This document shows positions 12,244-23,932 of a stretch of 64,000 nucleotides of DNA, in pieces; position 1 is the first letter of the stretch; each line of letters starts with the position of its first letter. Made by a program: the position numbers and the translations under genes. Source of the DNA: Hetaerina americana (taxonomy: Eukaryota > Arthropoda > Insecta > Odonata > Calopterygidae); the NCBI GenBank assembly GCA_022747635.1, contig JAKTNV010000003.1, forward strand, positions 14,192,911-14,256,910. The letters run 5' to 3'. A model generated the notes under the pieces. It searched no databases. It was not told the DNA's origin and saw nothing but the letters and a program-made list of their open reading frames with translations.

Positions 12244-12397
12244 TCACAGAAACAACACAGGCAATGCTAGCGTCACGCAACTTGGCTCAGAGAAGGCAGA
12301 CAAGCCACTGAAGCTATCTGACCTCGTCCAGCGGCTACTCGCGTCGTCAGCACTTCATGCGGCACGAACGGGTACTACTTTCCGGATGACCCTCGTA

Positions 12398-15145
12398 TGA
12401 TCCTCGAAATGACCTATTAATATCTATTACATTTCATAAGAAAATTAACTGGATGCACCCATCATTTTTACAAGTTTACAGTATATAATACAAGCTGTAT
12501 ATAATTGGTATATCTTGTGTATCATTTCTATATCCTGTTCATAATGGGTATGCTATAAATAATACATTAAAATGGAAACTAACTAGATCAAGTTTTAATG
12601 AATATTCTGCCATTGTAAAAAATGTACTGAAGAAAAAGGGCCCTTCTTCATTCTATTAATAATTATTATTGTAAAATCCTTTATATTTAGACCAAGCAAT
12701 ACAGCCACACTAAATTTCTGTATTGTATATATGTGAACGAGTTCGACAACACAGCTAAACTAGCTTCTTACTTCATGCACCTCCCTGTATAAATAATAAC
12801 TTGTAATATGATATAATACCTTATGTGAATGTACCGATACCGAAAATGTACCAAAATCAAAGCAACACGCCATTTCATAAATAACGTTGAAAGCAATGTC
12901 TAATTTATTTTTAACGTAAAATGCAAATTTTTGAATGAAATTATCTTACAGAGTTAATTCACTATTCCTTAAATAACTGTTACCACCTCAATCATATTGG
13001 AATTTCAATGATTAATTATTATTTTCCTATTGTGAATGTAGGCCTCGCATTGAACCCTTAACGTGGCTGCTTACTTCAAGGTGGAGGCATTTTAGCAAAA
13101 ATAAGTTATAATATAAGAATCAAAGTATTTTTGACATAAGTATAATTATTAAAAGGAAATTTTACTGCAGTTACATGGATAAAATTCAACAGAAATGATA
13201 ATTAAAAGCGTTAAATTTACAATATTTGAAAAAAGTGGCAAAGATGGGAAAAAACAATTTATAATGTGATGTCACTGGATATTACGATACTTGACAAGAA
13301 TTTAGGTCGCAAGTTAAAAAAGACATACAAGACGAACTCCTTCCCCATACTTCGTTTAAAAACGAAATTCTTCCTGGCCTCATTAATTGAATAAATGGTC
13401 CGAGGGGATTATCAAAAATTCTAAATGCGCAAAACTTTTTTCCTATAACTTCATTTGAAATTCAGCATTTGGAAAAGTTTCTCCTCCCACTAAACAAAAA
13501 AAATGAAAACCCCAACGGAAATAAAGAAAATTCAAACACTCCGATTAAAACTTTTTTTTGGAAAATTTAAAGAAATATTAAAAAATGGAGCAAGAGGATA
13601 AAAAGAACTGAATATACACTCCCAAGTAGAAACTTGCTCGTAACTGTATGCGAAAAAAGGTCCTATTCCCCTTCCCCAAAAATAGTTCCTGATACGTGGT
13701 GGTGGTTGAGGGCGATACGCTCACAGGGGGCTCGGGTTGTCTGGTAAGGAAGTCGGCGGGTGAAAGTGTACAAGTGGCGAGGAGGTGAATGCAACTGAAT
13801 GTGAAGGATGGGGGGGTGAGATACAGAGTGAGAGCAGGTAAACGCTTCACCAGGGCGTGGGGGGGGGAGGTGTTGGGAGTTTGGGAGAGGAATCCGCATG
13901 TGCGAATCCGGAGGGAACGGACTGAATGTGGCGAGGCCAGGAGGGTTGGAGAAAGGGATTCTGTAATAAAATATGGGCTTTGGAGAAGAAGAAAAGAACG
14001 TGGGTGTGTCAGGGTGCCAATTCCATAACCTTCCGAGTGATACGTTTTCAGTCAACAGCTCTTGACAATATTTTTCACGAGGTTCCCTACCTCGGCTACG
14101 GGTTTGGTATTGGATTAGGCAAAACATGAAGGAAAACCTTTACTGATTGCAGCCTCACTCTTCCAGGTTATCGTGGATCTCAACACAATATTAGATTGTT
14201 GACAATTTTTGAATTCATTGCTTACGAAAATTAACATATTCAAGATAGAACAATAATTATACCAGTTATATTTTCTTATGCTATAGAGAGGATTATTTTA
14301 ACTAATAATTCTGTCTCACACATAATTAAATTACTTTTGATACATCCTGCATAATTGAGAGAACTCACGGTCCAGACAGGTATCATTCGAAAACGAAAAA
14401 AAAACAATGCTGACGCAACCACAATGAGATTACACGTTTGGAAGAATGTTAGCAATAATCGATATGATGCAACGCGTTGCCCGAGATCACTGATTTGGGA
14501 ATAAATGAAATGATAGCCTGAATACAAGGAATCGTAAGCGCATTTCCGTAAAGCATGCTATCATAGCACTGAATGGTTACATGAATTTATATGCATGTCG
14601 ATATTACATTGATCAACACCATAAATATGAAATAAGAAGAAGAAAGAAATCTCAATAGATCCGTGACAAATTTATATAATTTATGCCTCCACGTGTATCC
14701 TTAGTGCTCTAAGTATTCAAAAATAAAATAAGTTGTTCCCCTCATAAATCCGATTACTTTCGGCAGCAGCATCGTCTCTACCACGGTGTTATCAGAGGGC
14801 AATAGTACCGGAAAATTAGGTCCATCCAACACCATATTCCTATTCTCCGGGATCAATCCACCACGAGAAAAATTTTGAGCTCATAATAGTGAATAGCGCA
14901 ATTAACTACGACTCCCACTTAGGGGAGTATCATTCTATTTCATCCCATTTCTAATAAACCACCAAATGGGTACCAGGAGGCAGGGGAAAAAGCAATTTCC
15001 ATGCCGAAATAATGGACGCAAACTCACATAAAAAATGAGAACCGCCCGCGCGTGTCGGGGAATAGGAGGGGGGAACACAGATAAAACGAGAAACAAACGA
15101 TTTCGCGATGGAGAGATTTAAACAGCAATCTGCTCCTCAATACGC
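12398..15145. other. AT-rich unique DNA with a G-rich patch
   Basis: 12400-13650 is very AT-rich and featureless. About 13690-13960 is G-rich on the plus strand with G-runs of seven to ten. It includes a weak exon-like stretch at 13686-13743 (pyrimidine tract then AG before it, GTAAGG after it) that has only one open frame, of odd composition. 14000-15145 is again featureless. Confidence 0.35.
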
Positions 15146-15149
15146 ATTA

Positions 15150-15440
15150 ATCCAAATGAGGGAAGCGAAAAGGAAATGAAGAAGCAAAAGGGACGAGGGA
15201 GGCAAGAAAAGGTCCGAGGGAGTGCAGGTAGATATGCATAAGAAGGGAGGGAGGGGGATGGATGAATGAGAGGAGGAGGGCCATTAAAGGAATCGCGGCG
15301 ATGAAGAGGGAGTGACTGAGACGAGGCTGGAGGAGGGGGTGGAAGGAATGGAGGGCGATAAGGCAAGGAGCGAAGATGGAGGCGGGACGGCGGGGGTGGC
15401 TGGGTGTTGAGTGAGGGGGTGGAAAGACCTTTGTGAGGGG
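15150..15440 (+). repeat. Long purine (GA/GGA) tract
   Basis: Nearly 300 bases of mostly purines on the plus strand, made of GGAGGG, GAAGG and GAGGGGG words without a fixed period. The overlapping 111-134 codon frames on the complementary strand are rich in Ser, Pro and Leu, as C/T-rich DNA would give, and are not genes. Confidence 0.6.
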
Positions 15441-16302
15441 GAATGCAAAGAAGAGAAAGAGGGAGAACGAACCAAGTGTCTGGAACAGCGTTGCCAACTC
15501 TGCATTCCTGGGCTACATCCACCTTTTTGAGACGGCGATAGAATTGAATAATTGGCCCACAAAGAGCACCGAATTTCGCGGCTGGGAGAAGAAAAAAACT
15601 GTTTTCCCCATTTTCCCAATCACAGAGAGCGAGCGGCCATTACCCTTCTGGTGGTGACGGGGCATATTTCGTGATATTCGGCTTCTTCGCGGCTAGGATC
15701 ACTGATTTGGCCTGTCTTTCGTATTAATAGACAGATTAACGAGTAAGAATTCGCATATATGGAGTATTTATACAAGGAAAATAACGAAGTTCTCAGCGAC
15801 GAATAGGATGCCAAATTAATTCCAACGTTTTATTGAGTACAAAAAAAGTTAAGAATCACATTAATCCAGATTACGTGTAGTTTCGCTAGTAAACTCATTA
15901 ATCGGCGCTAATGGTGATAGCGTTGGAATATTTTTTTCAAGTTATCACATTACTGCACTGAATGATGGGAAAAATGTGATCTACTCCCTCTCCCGGCCCG
16001 GTTACATCTCAAATGTGAGAATGATGACGCAAAGTCGGGGAGGAGTAAGTAAAGGAGACGAAGTCAGCGCAACAGACGAGGGGACGAAACTCAAAACCTC
16101 ATCAACAGAAGGATACGATTACATGGTACACTTAATGTATTTATGGTTGCTAGGAAAGAATTACAGTAAAGCACTATTCCCTTCCCTGGTCACCACACCC
16201 TGAAATCCCAATTTTAAGCCACGTGCTTACCCGTGCAACGAAAAGCTTGTGAAACTTCGCTATTTTAAAATGAAACACGAAGATAGTAGAAGATCTTCGT
16301 TA
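15441..16302. other. No gene seen
   Basis: Unique DNA with average composition. No transposon ends, tandem repeats or convincing exons were recognised. Confidence 0.35.
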
Positions 16303-16414
16303 GTAATAAAAAATTAGGAATTTTCCACAAAATAAAATTTAATGCGACCGGTTTTAATGTAATTACATCACATTTAAATTTTATTTTGTGGAAAATTGCC
16401 AATTTTGAATTAAT
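16303..16414. repeat. Inverted repeat with perfect 23-bp core arms, possibly Penelope-like
   Basis: 16319-16341 and 16375-16397 are exact reverse complements (AATTTTCCACAAAATAAAAT and three more bases). Weaker complementarity extends to about 41 bases per arm. The 33-base spacer contains GCGACCGGTTTT and the palindrome ATGTAATTACAT. A GATG-TTA-CATC-AAACCGGTC segment beside ATTTTGTGGAAAATT is something I associate with the terminal regions of Penelope-like retroelements, but no reverse transcriptase remnant is visible nearby. The hairpin is seen directly; the family is tentative. Confidence 0.5.
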
Positions 16415-17239
16415 CATGATATTCCACCATATCACGCCTGAAACGTCTCTTTTTACAGAAAATCTTAAGGTAAATAATTTCATTACCAAATATAAGGGCA
16501 AAAATGGGCGGAGAGAGTTCTAGAAATTTTCTACCGGTTACAAAAGGTTCTCAGAGAAAATTTTCGCGAATTTATTTCACCAATGTCATCAAAATTAAAA
16601 GAGTTTTTACCTTCACTATCGTGTGAATATTTAAAATTCGCTATCTTAAATAACTTTTTTCCTATTCACCGAAGACTATTCGGTGTCGTAGTGCTCGGAA
16701 AGGGCGCCAACTAAGACGATAACAAGTCAAAGAAAGCTATGGCAACACCGGTTAGGATTAGCGATTATCAGGGGGAGAGGGGGATCCGTCGCCGGTGTGA
16801 TTCGCAGCAGGAGTTCAAGAAGGATACAAAGAGGGGCTTGCGAGCATGACAGGAGAGGGTAGTTGCTTTACTCAAAGGGCCTTATTCAGAAAATCTAGCC
16901 GAGTAAGGGGAATACGAGCACGTACGCATGCATATAGGAAAGGAAAGCAGACGGAGAAGGCAGGGGCGGGTGACGGGCGGCAAAGAAAGAGGATGACGGC
17001 TGAAAAAGATAAAGATCCGTCGTTTTTTGACAAAAGCACTGGAAAACTGAAATTAAGCCCCCAACACCATACTTTTGGGGTATGGTATTAGTTTTTAGGG
17101 GAGGCGAACGACAGCTAAGTCATTTGAGCTTTTTGGGGATATCCGACCTTATTCTACACGCATTAGAGACGCTCCACAATTTTCTCATTGATGACGGTCA
17201 ACGGGTGACCGATATATATGTGTATTGAGATAATAACAC
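16415..17239. other. No gene seen
   Basis: Unique sequence, purine-rich around 16770-17000. An 81-codon frame at 16846-17091 is Lys- and Arg-rich because of the purine bias and shows no family motif. Confidence 0.3.
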
Positions 17240-17280
17240 TTTGAAATACTTGTATTTTAATATTCTCTACAGGTAAGATC
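17240..17280 (+). promoter_or_regulatory. Candidate recursive splice site (zero-length exon)
   Basis: TTTTAATATTCTCTACAG is followed directly by GTAAGA: a branch-like TTTAAT, a short pyrimidine tract and a 3' splice site fused to a 5' splice site, with the junction between 17272 and 17273. Fused YAG|GTRAG sites of this kind are used in long insect introns to remove the intron in steps. No exon lies around it, as would be expected. The motif is seen; the use is inferred and needs a plus-strand host gene. Confidence 0.3.
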
Positions 17281-18542
17281 AAATTAAAGATAGCGCCAAC
17301 TAGATCTAAGCCTAGTCAGTTTATTAATTCATTTACTCCGTAATAAATTTATAAATTCTGTTAAAAAGAAAACTAGCAGAATTGGAAAATGGCAAAAAAT
17401 CAACCTAATTTTAGTAGTTTAGTAACTATTCTTTTCCACTTATTTTACAAAACTGCGTTGACCCAAGCCGCCACTGCATGCTATTAATATGTAGACGGAT
17501 CAACAGGACAACAGGTGGGAGTCATGTCTATTCACGTTCTTTCAATAATTACGTTTGAAACGGTTATTATTGTACTACTGATTGACATAGGATAAAATTC
17601 ATTCAAATGCATTTGATCCTCCGTTGCATACATCATCTCTCGTTACGGTGATAAAAGAAGCCTTGTAAAGAACTGATTACATAATTTGAGTTCACTGTCA
17701 ATGTAAACATTTTCTCCCCGAGGATAAATCAGACTAATCAACACCCAAGGCTGGATTTAGAGAATTGGGTAGAGCTCCCTCGCACGACGCCCCACGATGA
17801 GTAGTAAACACTCAGCAGAGTATGCGGGTCCATTCCTTTTCTTCGGTGACCACCCAGAAGAAATCCCCGTTGATAATTTCTAATTATAAGGTTCATAGAA
17901 CTAACTACCCAATGGGAGAACCATGACCCTACCCACAAGATCAAAACGCATTAAAATAATGTCTTGTTTTCAATTATCATTTGACCTTTAATTAAAGTTT
18001 CAGCCGCTCAAATGAACTGAGCTATCAGTTTACATGGAAAAAGTTAATATTAAACTTAACAATGGAATGAAAGGTAGGCAAGGCAAAACATATTTCACGC
18101 GGGATAGCGTATTCCATCAGAAAGCAAACAGAGATAAAGGGAAGGCAACACCTGTGTTTGCACAGTCCATGGTTTGTGGAGCAAGGAGGGGGAGAGGATT
18201 AAAAGAGAGAAGAGATGGGCGAGGGGGGAAGAAGGGAACAATGAAAGGAGAAAAGGGGTGAGCATAGTAATGCCACGATAGGGAAACAGGCGATCCGTGG
18301 CTTGAAATTCTTGAAAAAGACGTTCTATGGAGAGACAACGTTACAAAGCAATACGCTCCATCCACAATCGAATGACTGTTTATGATTCATAGAAAACACA
18401 CAAAGAATATCTGCCAAAGAAATGAAATTAAATGATTTGACAAATTAACTGACAGTGTTCAAATGCCATATTAAGGATTTTCATTAAATGCACCGCTTTC
18501 CAACGGCACATGCGTTTCGATTTTTATTTGGTATTCTACCAG
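17281..18542. other. No gene seen; small purine patch
   Basis: AT-rich unique DNA with a purine-rich patch at about 18180-18260. Nothing else was recognised. Confidence 0.35.
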
Positions 18543-18811
18543 TGAAGGTGGGTTTAAAAGGGACACAAGCCACCAATCGGTACAGAGAATATTCCCTTAA
18601 CTCTCTTGATATAACAAAACCTGGCAACTAACATAAAAATAAGCTACTTTTCATCTCCGTACACTTCCTTCCTCTATTCATTCCGCCCATTATCCCTATT
18701 CCATTTCAATCCCTTCCTCGTCTACCTAACATTCTCTCCTCTATCAACATCTTCAACTTTCCACAGCCAATCAATACGGTCTGCATCCATCTTTGCTGCC
18801 TCCTTTGGATT
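18543..18811 (-). mobile_element. 5'-truncated LINE 3' tail
   Basis: Minus-orientation copy of the LINE family also present at 20887, 28074, 44792, 45022 and 56140. The 3' end is at 18543 (GAAGGTGGGTTTAAAAGGGA, matching the family end TAAGGTAGGTTTTGATGGAC). Homology runs through the conserved CTTCCTTCCTCTATTCATTC and CCTCTATCAACATCTTCAAC blocks to GCTGCCTCCTTTGGATT at 18811, where it stops abruptly. It holds essentially only the 3' untranslated region. Confidence 0.7.
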
Positions 18812-20886
18812 ATATGAGGCGAACAAATATCATGTGAACAAAATTTGTTTCCTCCTGTAATGAAATTAAGGAGAGAAAATTCAAGGCATTTCGAACAAAA
18901 GGAAAGCATTAAATAGGAGACCAATTAAGAGAGGTTAATAAAGACCCACATTGCAAAACACGTCCGTCTAATGATTTACCACTACTTTACGTATTCGCCG
19001 GCTTTTTTTTTAATTCCGAAGCTTACGAGTACCCTGCCGTATCCATGAATTGAGGACAAATATGCAGCTCTCCCTCTGATTTCAGATTCAAATGAAAAAA
19101 AATTGTAATTCTAAATGATTGCAAATTTATTGGCTGCACGAGTTGAAAATGTTCAACATTTCACGAATTTCCAAAACCTTGGCGACGCGGAATGACGCCT
19201 AGACATTCCATGCAAAACTGTCGACGTGTTTGCACGCGCCCGTGGCACATTTCAATACCCCGAATGAATACGATTTCGGTGAAATAATTAATTTTGCCAG
19301 GGAGGATGCATTTCGAAGTACCTAGAAGTTGTATTTGAGTGCTCGAGCGATCCAGTGCACGCCTTACGCCGATTGAACACTCGGGATGTCGCACACGCTA
19401 ATCACCAATCGGTCCTAAGGTCAACGAACCTTTTGATTGAGAACGTCACTGAAAGCTTTTCCTTCACAACTGAAATGGGAGAGACAATGAAGCGTGCGTA
19501 CTCCTACAGGGTTTTAAGGAATGTTTTTATGGACTGAGGAGGGAGGATGCGCAGGAACAATCGGGAAGAGAGTGTGCGAATTGCACTTGGAAATCGGATC
19601 GGTGGCGAAACGCACCCATTCCGGGGTGCACTTACTCCTTATGGGCGATCCATACCACACGGCTTCAATATCGACCTTTTTTAGGAGTGGAACATTATTT
19701 TTCGGAAAGAAAAGGAAGAATGTGAGGGAAAATGGCACCAACGTGTATGAAAAAGGAATAATTGACGGTGTGAATGAACCATCGATCCGTATCGATTATA
19801 CGATCTTTCGAAATATTTCGAGACGTTTTCCCTGGAGTTAATTCAAATTCTCTCATTAAACTTGACTAACTGCAAAATTTTATTCAAAATAGTTTAAGAT
19901 GCCAATATTTTATCCACGGGAGGTGCTAAGTACTAAAAATTACAATATAATAGTAATAAATCTTCAATACCTTTTTGTACTAGGCAATAGCATGTGCTCC
20001 ATTTCATGGCATATCATTTTAGCTCATAGATAGGATTGAGTCAATTTTTTCATTTGCTAATTAATAATTCATTAGCGAAAATTAATTACGGCTGAACAAA
20101 TAAAGTCACTTCAGTAAAGTTTGGGCATCTCCCCTAATTCTTCACAATAATCACCACGATTCGAAATCCCAAAATATTTTGTTCTTTTGAAATAGGTGCA
20201 CTACCTGGAAAATTTCATAATGAATCGACTTACATATAATAACAAACGCGACAATATGCTTTAAAATTTCATCTACCACTTGCGAAGAGGGATGCTCATT
20301 CAATGAAGGAAACGAACCGATACCTTTGGCGGAGATAGAGCGCATTGAATTAATGAGCGCACTTCACCTCTGCCACAAATCCCAAAGCCGAGAGGAGTCC
20401 CACCGTACTTGAAAAGGGATGGATGTCTGAGGCGAACCTATTCACATCATAAGATGTTCCGATTTAACTGATGGAAGGGGGTGTGGGATAAAAGAAACGG
20501 ACCCGAAGGTGTTTACGTGGAAGGATGCGAAAAAGAAAGGAGAGAAAGAAGGCTGTGAGTGAGGGACATAAGGTTTACAAATGGAAGGCAGCGAGGCAGA
20601 ACTTTGAGGATTCACAAGGGATATTTTTTTAACAATTTCCACAGCCTTCTCCTGTTCAACCTCCCTCGGAGTCGAAACCTGATTCAATAAGCACGTTTCG
20701 CAGGATACTAAATGCTACAACAACTAGACCTAACACCGAAAAAATAATTAAGACCTGCGGTCACTGGGACTCGGGTAAAACCCTAAGTAATACGGTGTCT
20801 AACAGGTAGGTAGGCGCACGTCAAGTTTCAAAGAACCTTGTCTGTATTAATATCATTAATGTAATAATTAATAGTAATATACCTGT
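18812..20886. other. No gene seen
   Basis: Unique sequence. The 106-codon frame at 19521-19841 and its neighbours have no recognised motif. A purine-rich patch lies at about 20500-20620. Confidence 0.35.
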
Positions 20887-21294
20887 TAAGGTAGGGTTTG
20901 GATGGACACAAGCTACCTAACGGTTTTTTCAATGAGATAACTCCCTTGTCTCTCTTTAAAAAAATTATGACCTCATACTTTACAATAAGACCCTCTTCTA
21001 TTCCAAATACTTCCTACCTCTCTTCATTCCGGCCAACTTGCCTATCCTATTCCTACGCCTTCCGCGTTTGCATAATATTCTCCCCTCTATCACAGCCACT
21101 GAAACGGGATGATAGTAAAATATTGGAGGCTTTTGAAATGTGGAAGCGTAGAGAAGTATGGAAAAGGTCAAGTGGACTGAAACAAACGAGGAAGTGCTAG
21201 GTATGGCGGGGGAGGAGAGAGGATTGTTGGGAGAAATCAAAAAGAGGCAGGAAGGATGGATGCAGATCAATTTGATTGGTATTGGGATGTTGAA
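20887..21294 (-). mobile_element. LINE tail with internal inversion (twin-priming structure)
   Basis: 20887-21093 is the LINE 3' end in minus orientation (TAAGGTAGGGTTTGGATGGA onward to CTCCCCTCTATCA). 21100-21294 is the adjoining part of the same LINE in plus orientation. It encodes LEAFEMW, then WTETNEEVLGMAGEERG and LLGEIKKRQEGWMQ, and ends at GATGTTGAA. In the 28-kb copy GATGTTGAA and TGATAGAGG sit only a few bases apart, so the two segments meet at one breakpoint and only the 5' portion is flipped. That is the signature of twin priming during LINE insertion. The RT frame is truncated and shifted. Confidence 0.8.
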
Positions 21295-21749
21295 CATAGT
21301 ATTAATATATAACTGTATAAATATTCTTGTGCTTCTCATCACTGGAAAACACATAAACCATCTTTAGGTCGAGCATTGGATAAGTTTTGTGAGCCGCTTC
21401 AAAATGCCGTTGACTACGCGCGGGCGTTAGATGAGTGGCTTTTGTAATAAGGGAAACATAGGCAATCGACATAAAATACGTAGATTCCCTTTTTGCGAAG
21501 TATATATATAAATAAGTATTTGGAAATATGTCGTGGTTTTCGTGACAAAATTATGAAGGTATGTTCTAATATATTTAACAAGGCATAAATGAAAAGATAG
21601 CACTAAGTTACATGCTGATTCATTGCTGCTATGAATTAAACTACGGAACTTTCGAACATTAAGGTACCTGCTTTGTCTTTTGTTTTAGTCACATTGCAAT
21701 ACGCCATCGAACATATTGTTACTGTAAAACGTCTCTGATATTTGGTGTT

Positions 21750-21850
21750 CGGATGAATTAAGTCCACTTGGCGTGATTTTTTTCAAATACAAAACGCTTT
21801 TTCAAACGCAAAAATGTTTTCAAAAAAGGAAGTTATGTTGCCGCACCCTG
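21750..21850 (+). mobile_element. 3' end remnant of a Tc1/mariner-superfamily transposon
   Basis: The remnant ends with AAAAAAGGAAGTTATGTTGC then CGCACCCTG at 21850. That is the reverse complement of the left terminal repeat of the 75-bp element at 53001 (about 28 of 29 bases). Upstream, 21750-21780 reads like a decayed HLADVIFFK, a form I associate with the transposase C termini of this group. Only one end is found, so the copy is truncated. The end sequence is seen twice in the window; the superfamily name is from memory. Confidence 0.5.
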
Positions 21851-23199
21851 CAAACTTAGATCGAAAAAGGATGATCCTCATAGATTATTCATTATTACAC
21901 TACCATTATTTTTAATTACAGTCCATTATATGTTGCTGCAATATTCCCATCCATTGACATATGAGAAATAATCTAACTCTTCATTGCCTTCCCTTTTCAT
22001 TGTGTACTGCATAAACTTATTAACGCAGTGGACGAATGATCCGTAAGCATTGATGTCTTTCTATAAATTCCTTCCATGAAGTTTCGTCAAATGAGTTTCA
22101 ACTGCCCGAAAAATCATTTTACCTAACTTATTTAAGCCACTTCTAGACGGTATCAGAAACCAAACCACGGTCTGGATTGACACCGCAATATATTTGCATA
22201 GTCGGGCTTATATACCTACAGCATTGCGCATGGAGTGCTATTTCGGCAATTGCAAAAATTAAAACAAATACCCAAACACGAAAGTAACATCAGAATTCAT
22301 ATAACATGTAAATTCAATCGTTGAAAATTATTCAGGCCATGGAAATAGAAACTAAATTTGCTAAGAGTGAAACTAAGGTGCCAGAGGATTTCCAGGCAAC
22401 GCATATCCATTGATTGGAGGGGACTCCTTTTCGACCACCCGCAGAGGGGATCCACTTCAGTTCAGCACGATCGGCACCCGTCATAAATAGCCAGCCTTCG
22501 GGAACGAGTGATCCCGCATCTGGAGGATTAGGACGAAGGGAAAAAAAGAGAGAGGAAAGGAAGCCGAGGGGTTGAAGGACGAACTAAAAGGCGCCAAAGA
22601 GGCGAAGAAAAATATAGAATAGGGAAAAGCAATTTCTCCCAAAACTTTGAGGTACTGAGATGTGGGTTAAATTACAAGAACCTCTGGAAGAGGGAAACCA
22701 GATGCTATAAGCTAAAGCCAAAACCCGATAAGGAAAGAAAACCCCAGAAGTGCTAGAGTGGGGAAAAAACGAGAAAACATTTAATAAAATCTCAAATCCA
22801 CAAAAAGCAACAAGTTCAAAGAAAAACAGAAGGCTGGCACAAGGATAAGCTTATGTTTACCGAAAACATTATCCATGAGAGACTACTTCGGAACAAAATG
22901 TGATATTTATACCGCTAAAGATGTGCGCATATCATGATTTGAGCGCTCACGTATTCTCCAAAGAACGCATTTCACCTCAGAAAAATCATCACATCCCCTC
23001 ACTTTGGCAGGCACGAGTGGAGGAATATTTGGGGAGATATTAAAACAGTCATTGATTATCAAGCTAAACCTACATTAAAAACATGAGAGTAGATTTTTCC
23101 ATCCAATTGAATTGGTTGCCCACCGACGTTGGCATTGCAGCGGGACACGATGGTCAGTAACGGGCAAATATGAGGTAAAACAAATGAGACGTATAGGGC
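21851..23199. other. No gene seen
   Basis: Unique AT-rich DNA. 22500-22620 is purine-rich. No repeats or exons were recognised. Confidence 0.35.
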
Positions 23200-23660
23200 G
23201 GAAGGGCGATGGGTTGAAGGAGGGAATATAGATAGGAAGAGAAAGAGAGAGCCTTGGGGGGGGGGGTGTCGGGCGTGGGCGGGCCCCGCAGGCGGGAGAG
23301 GGAGGGAGGAGACGGGAATCAGGAGGGATCACAGGGAACTATATCCATCTCAGTCTCCCTCACAGAACCAGTCACAAGGGATTAGCTGAAGGATACCATT
23401 TGGTCCCGTTCCCTGGTGAGGGAGGGGGAGGAGGGAGGGTTTGAGAGAAAGAGGGAGTTTTGCTCCGCGCGGGAGGTAGGACATACTAGTTTGGCAGGGA
23501 TGGGGATTTGGCGGATGAGGGATTTGAAGAGGCGGAAAGGAGATTGGCGATGGGGGTGAGGGAGATAAGGATATTGCGGCAGAAGAGAGATACTGGAAGG
23601 GCTGAGGCGGCTGGAAGGGGACCGGTATGACGTCCCAGAATGAAAGATGGTAGCACGGAA
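23200..23660 (+). repeat. Long GA/GGA-rich tract
   Basis: A plus-strand purine-rich region with GAGGGAGGGGGAGGAGGGAG-type words and one run of ten G near 23256-23265. The complementary-strand frames of 85-146 codons are Ser/Pro-rich composition artefacts. Confidence 0.6.
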
Positions 23661-23756
23661 TTTTGAGAGGCCAGGCGAAGAGAGTGAACTCACATGCCGA
23701 GTGCACATGGAGAGTTAAATTACGTACCAATGGTGTGTGTGCGTTTGTGCGGGTGA

Positions 23757-23790
23757 ACGTGTGCGTATGTACACGCACACGCACATGCAT
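23757..23790. repeat. 34-bp perfect alternating purine-pyrimidine run
   Basis: Every base from 23757 to 23790 alternates between purine and pyrimidine (ACGTGTGCGTATGTACACGC onward). It includes the inverted pair GTGTGCGT / ACGCACAC. Such runs favour left-handed Z-DNA. A looser TG-rich stretch precedes it from 23732. Confidence 0.75.
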
Positions 23791-23932
23791 TCATGCAGAC
23801 AACCAAGCAGTCTCGTACAAAAAATGTCGAGGGGTGAGCGAGTAAAGCGGGGGAGAAGGGGGCGGGGATAGCCGTTAGCTGTGAGACAAAGCACGCCGTT
23901 AGACAAACGCACGTGACTCGGGGGCGGCTTAC

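Larger units (their letters stand above)
11641..12397 (-). mobile_element. Internally deleted mariner element, copy 1 (757 bp including TA sites)
   Basis: Perfect 33-bp terminal inverted repeats lie at 11643-11675 and 12363-12395, beginning CGAGGGTCATCCGGAAAGTA. Both are flanked by TA (11641-11642 and 12396-12397), the standard mariner target duplication. A full mariner is about 1.3 kb; this one is 757 bp because the middle of the transposase gene is missing. The interior holds, on the minus strand, an intact N-terminal DNA-binding segment and a C-terminal tail in another frame. The element therefore cannot move itself but keeps the ends a transposase would need. A second copy lies at 53697-54453 with the same deletion and essentially the same sequence; the only difference I found is at 11676-11695. 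Confidence 0.9.

Noticed and set aside
13686..13743. Exon-like 58-nt block with pyrimidine tract, AG and GTAAGG
   Set aside because: Only one frame is open and it contains three Trp in a row; the G-rich context makes donor-like sites common.
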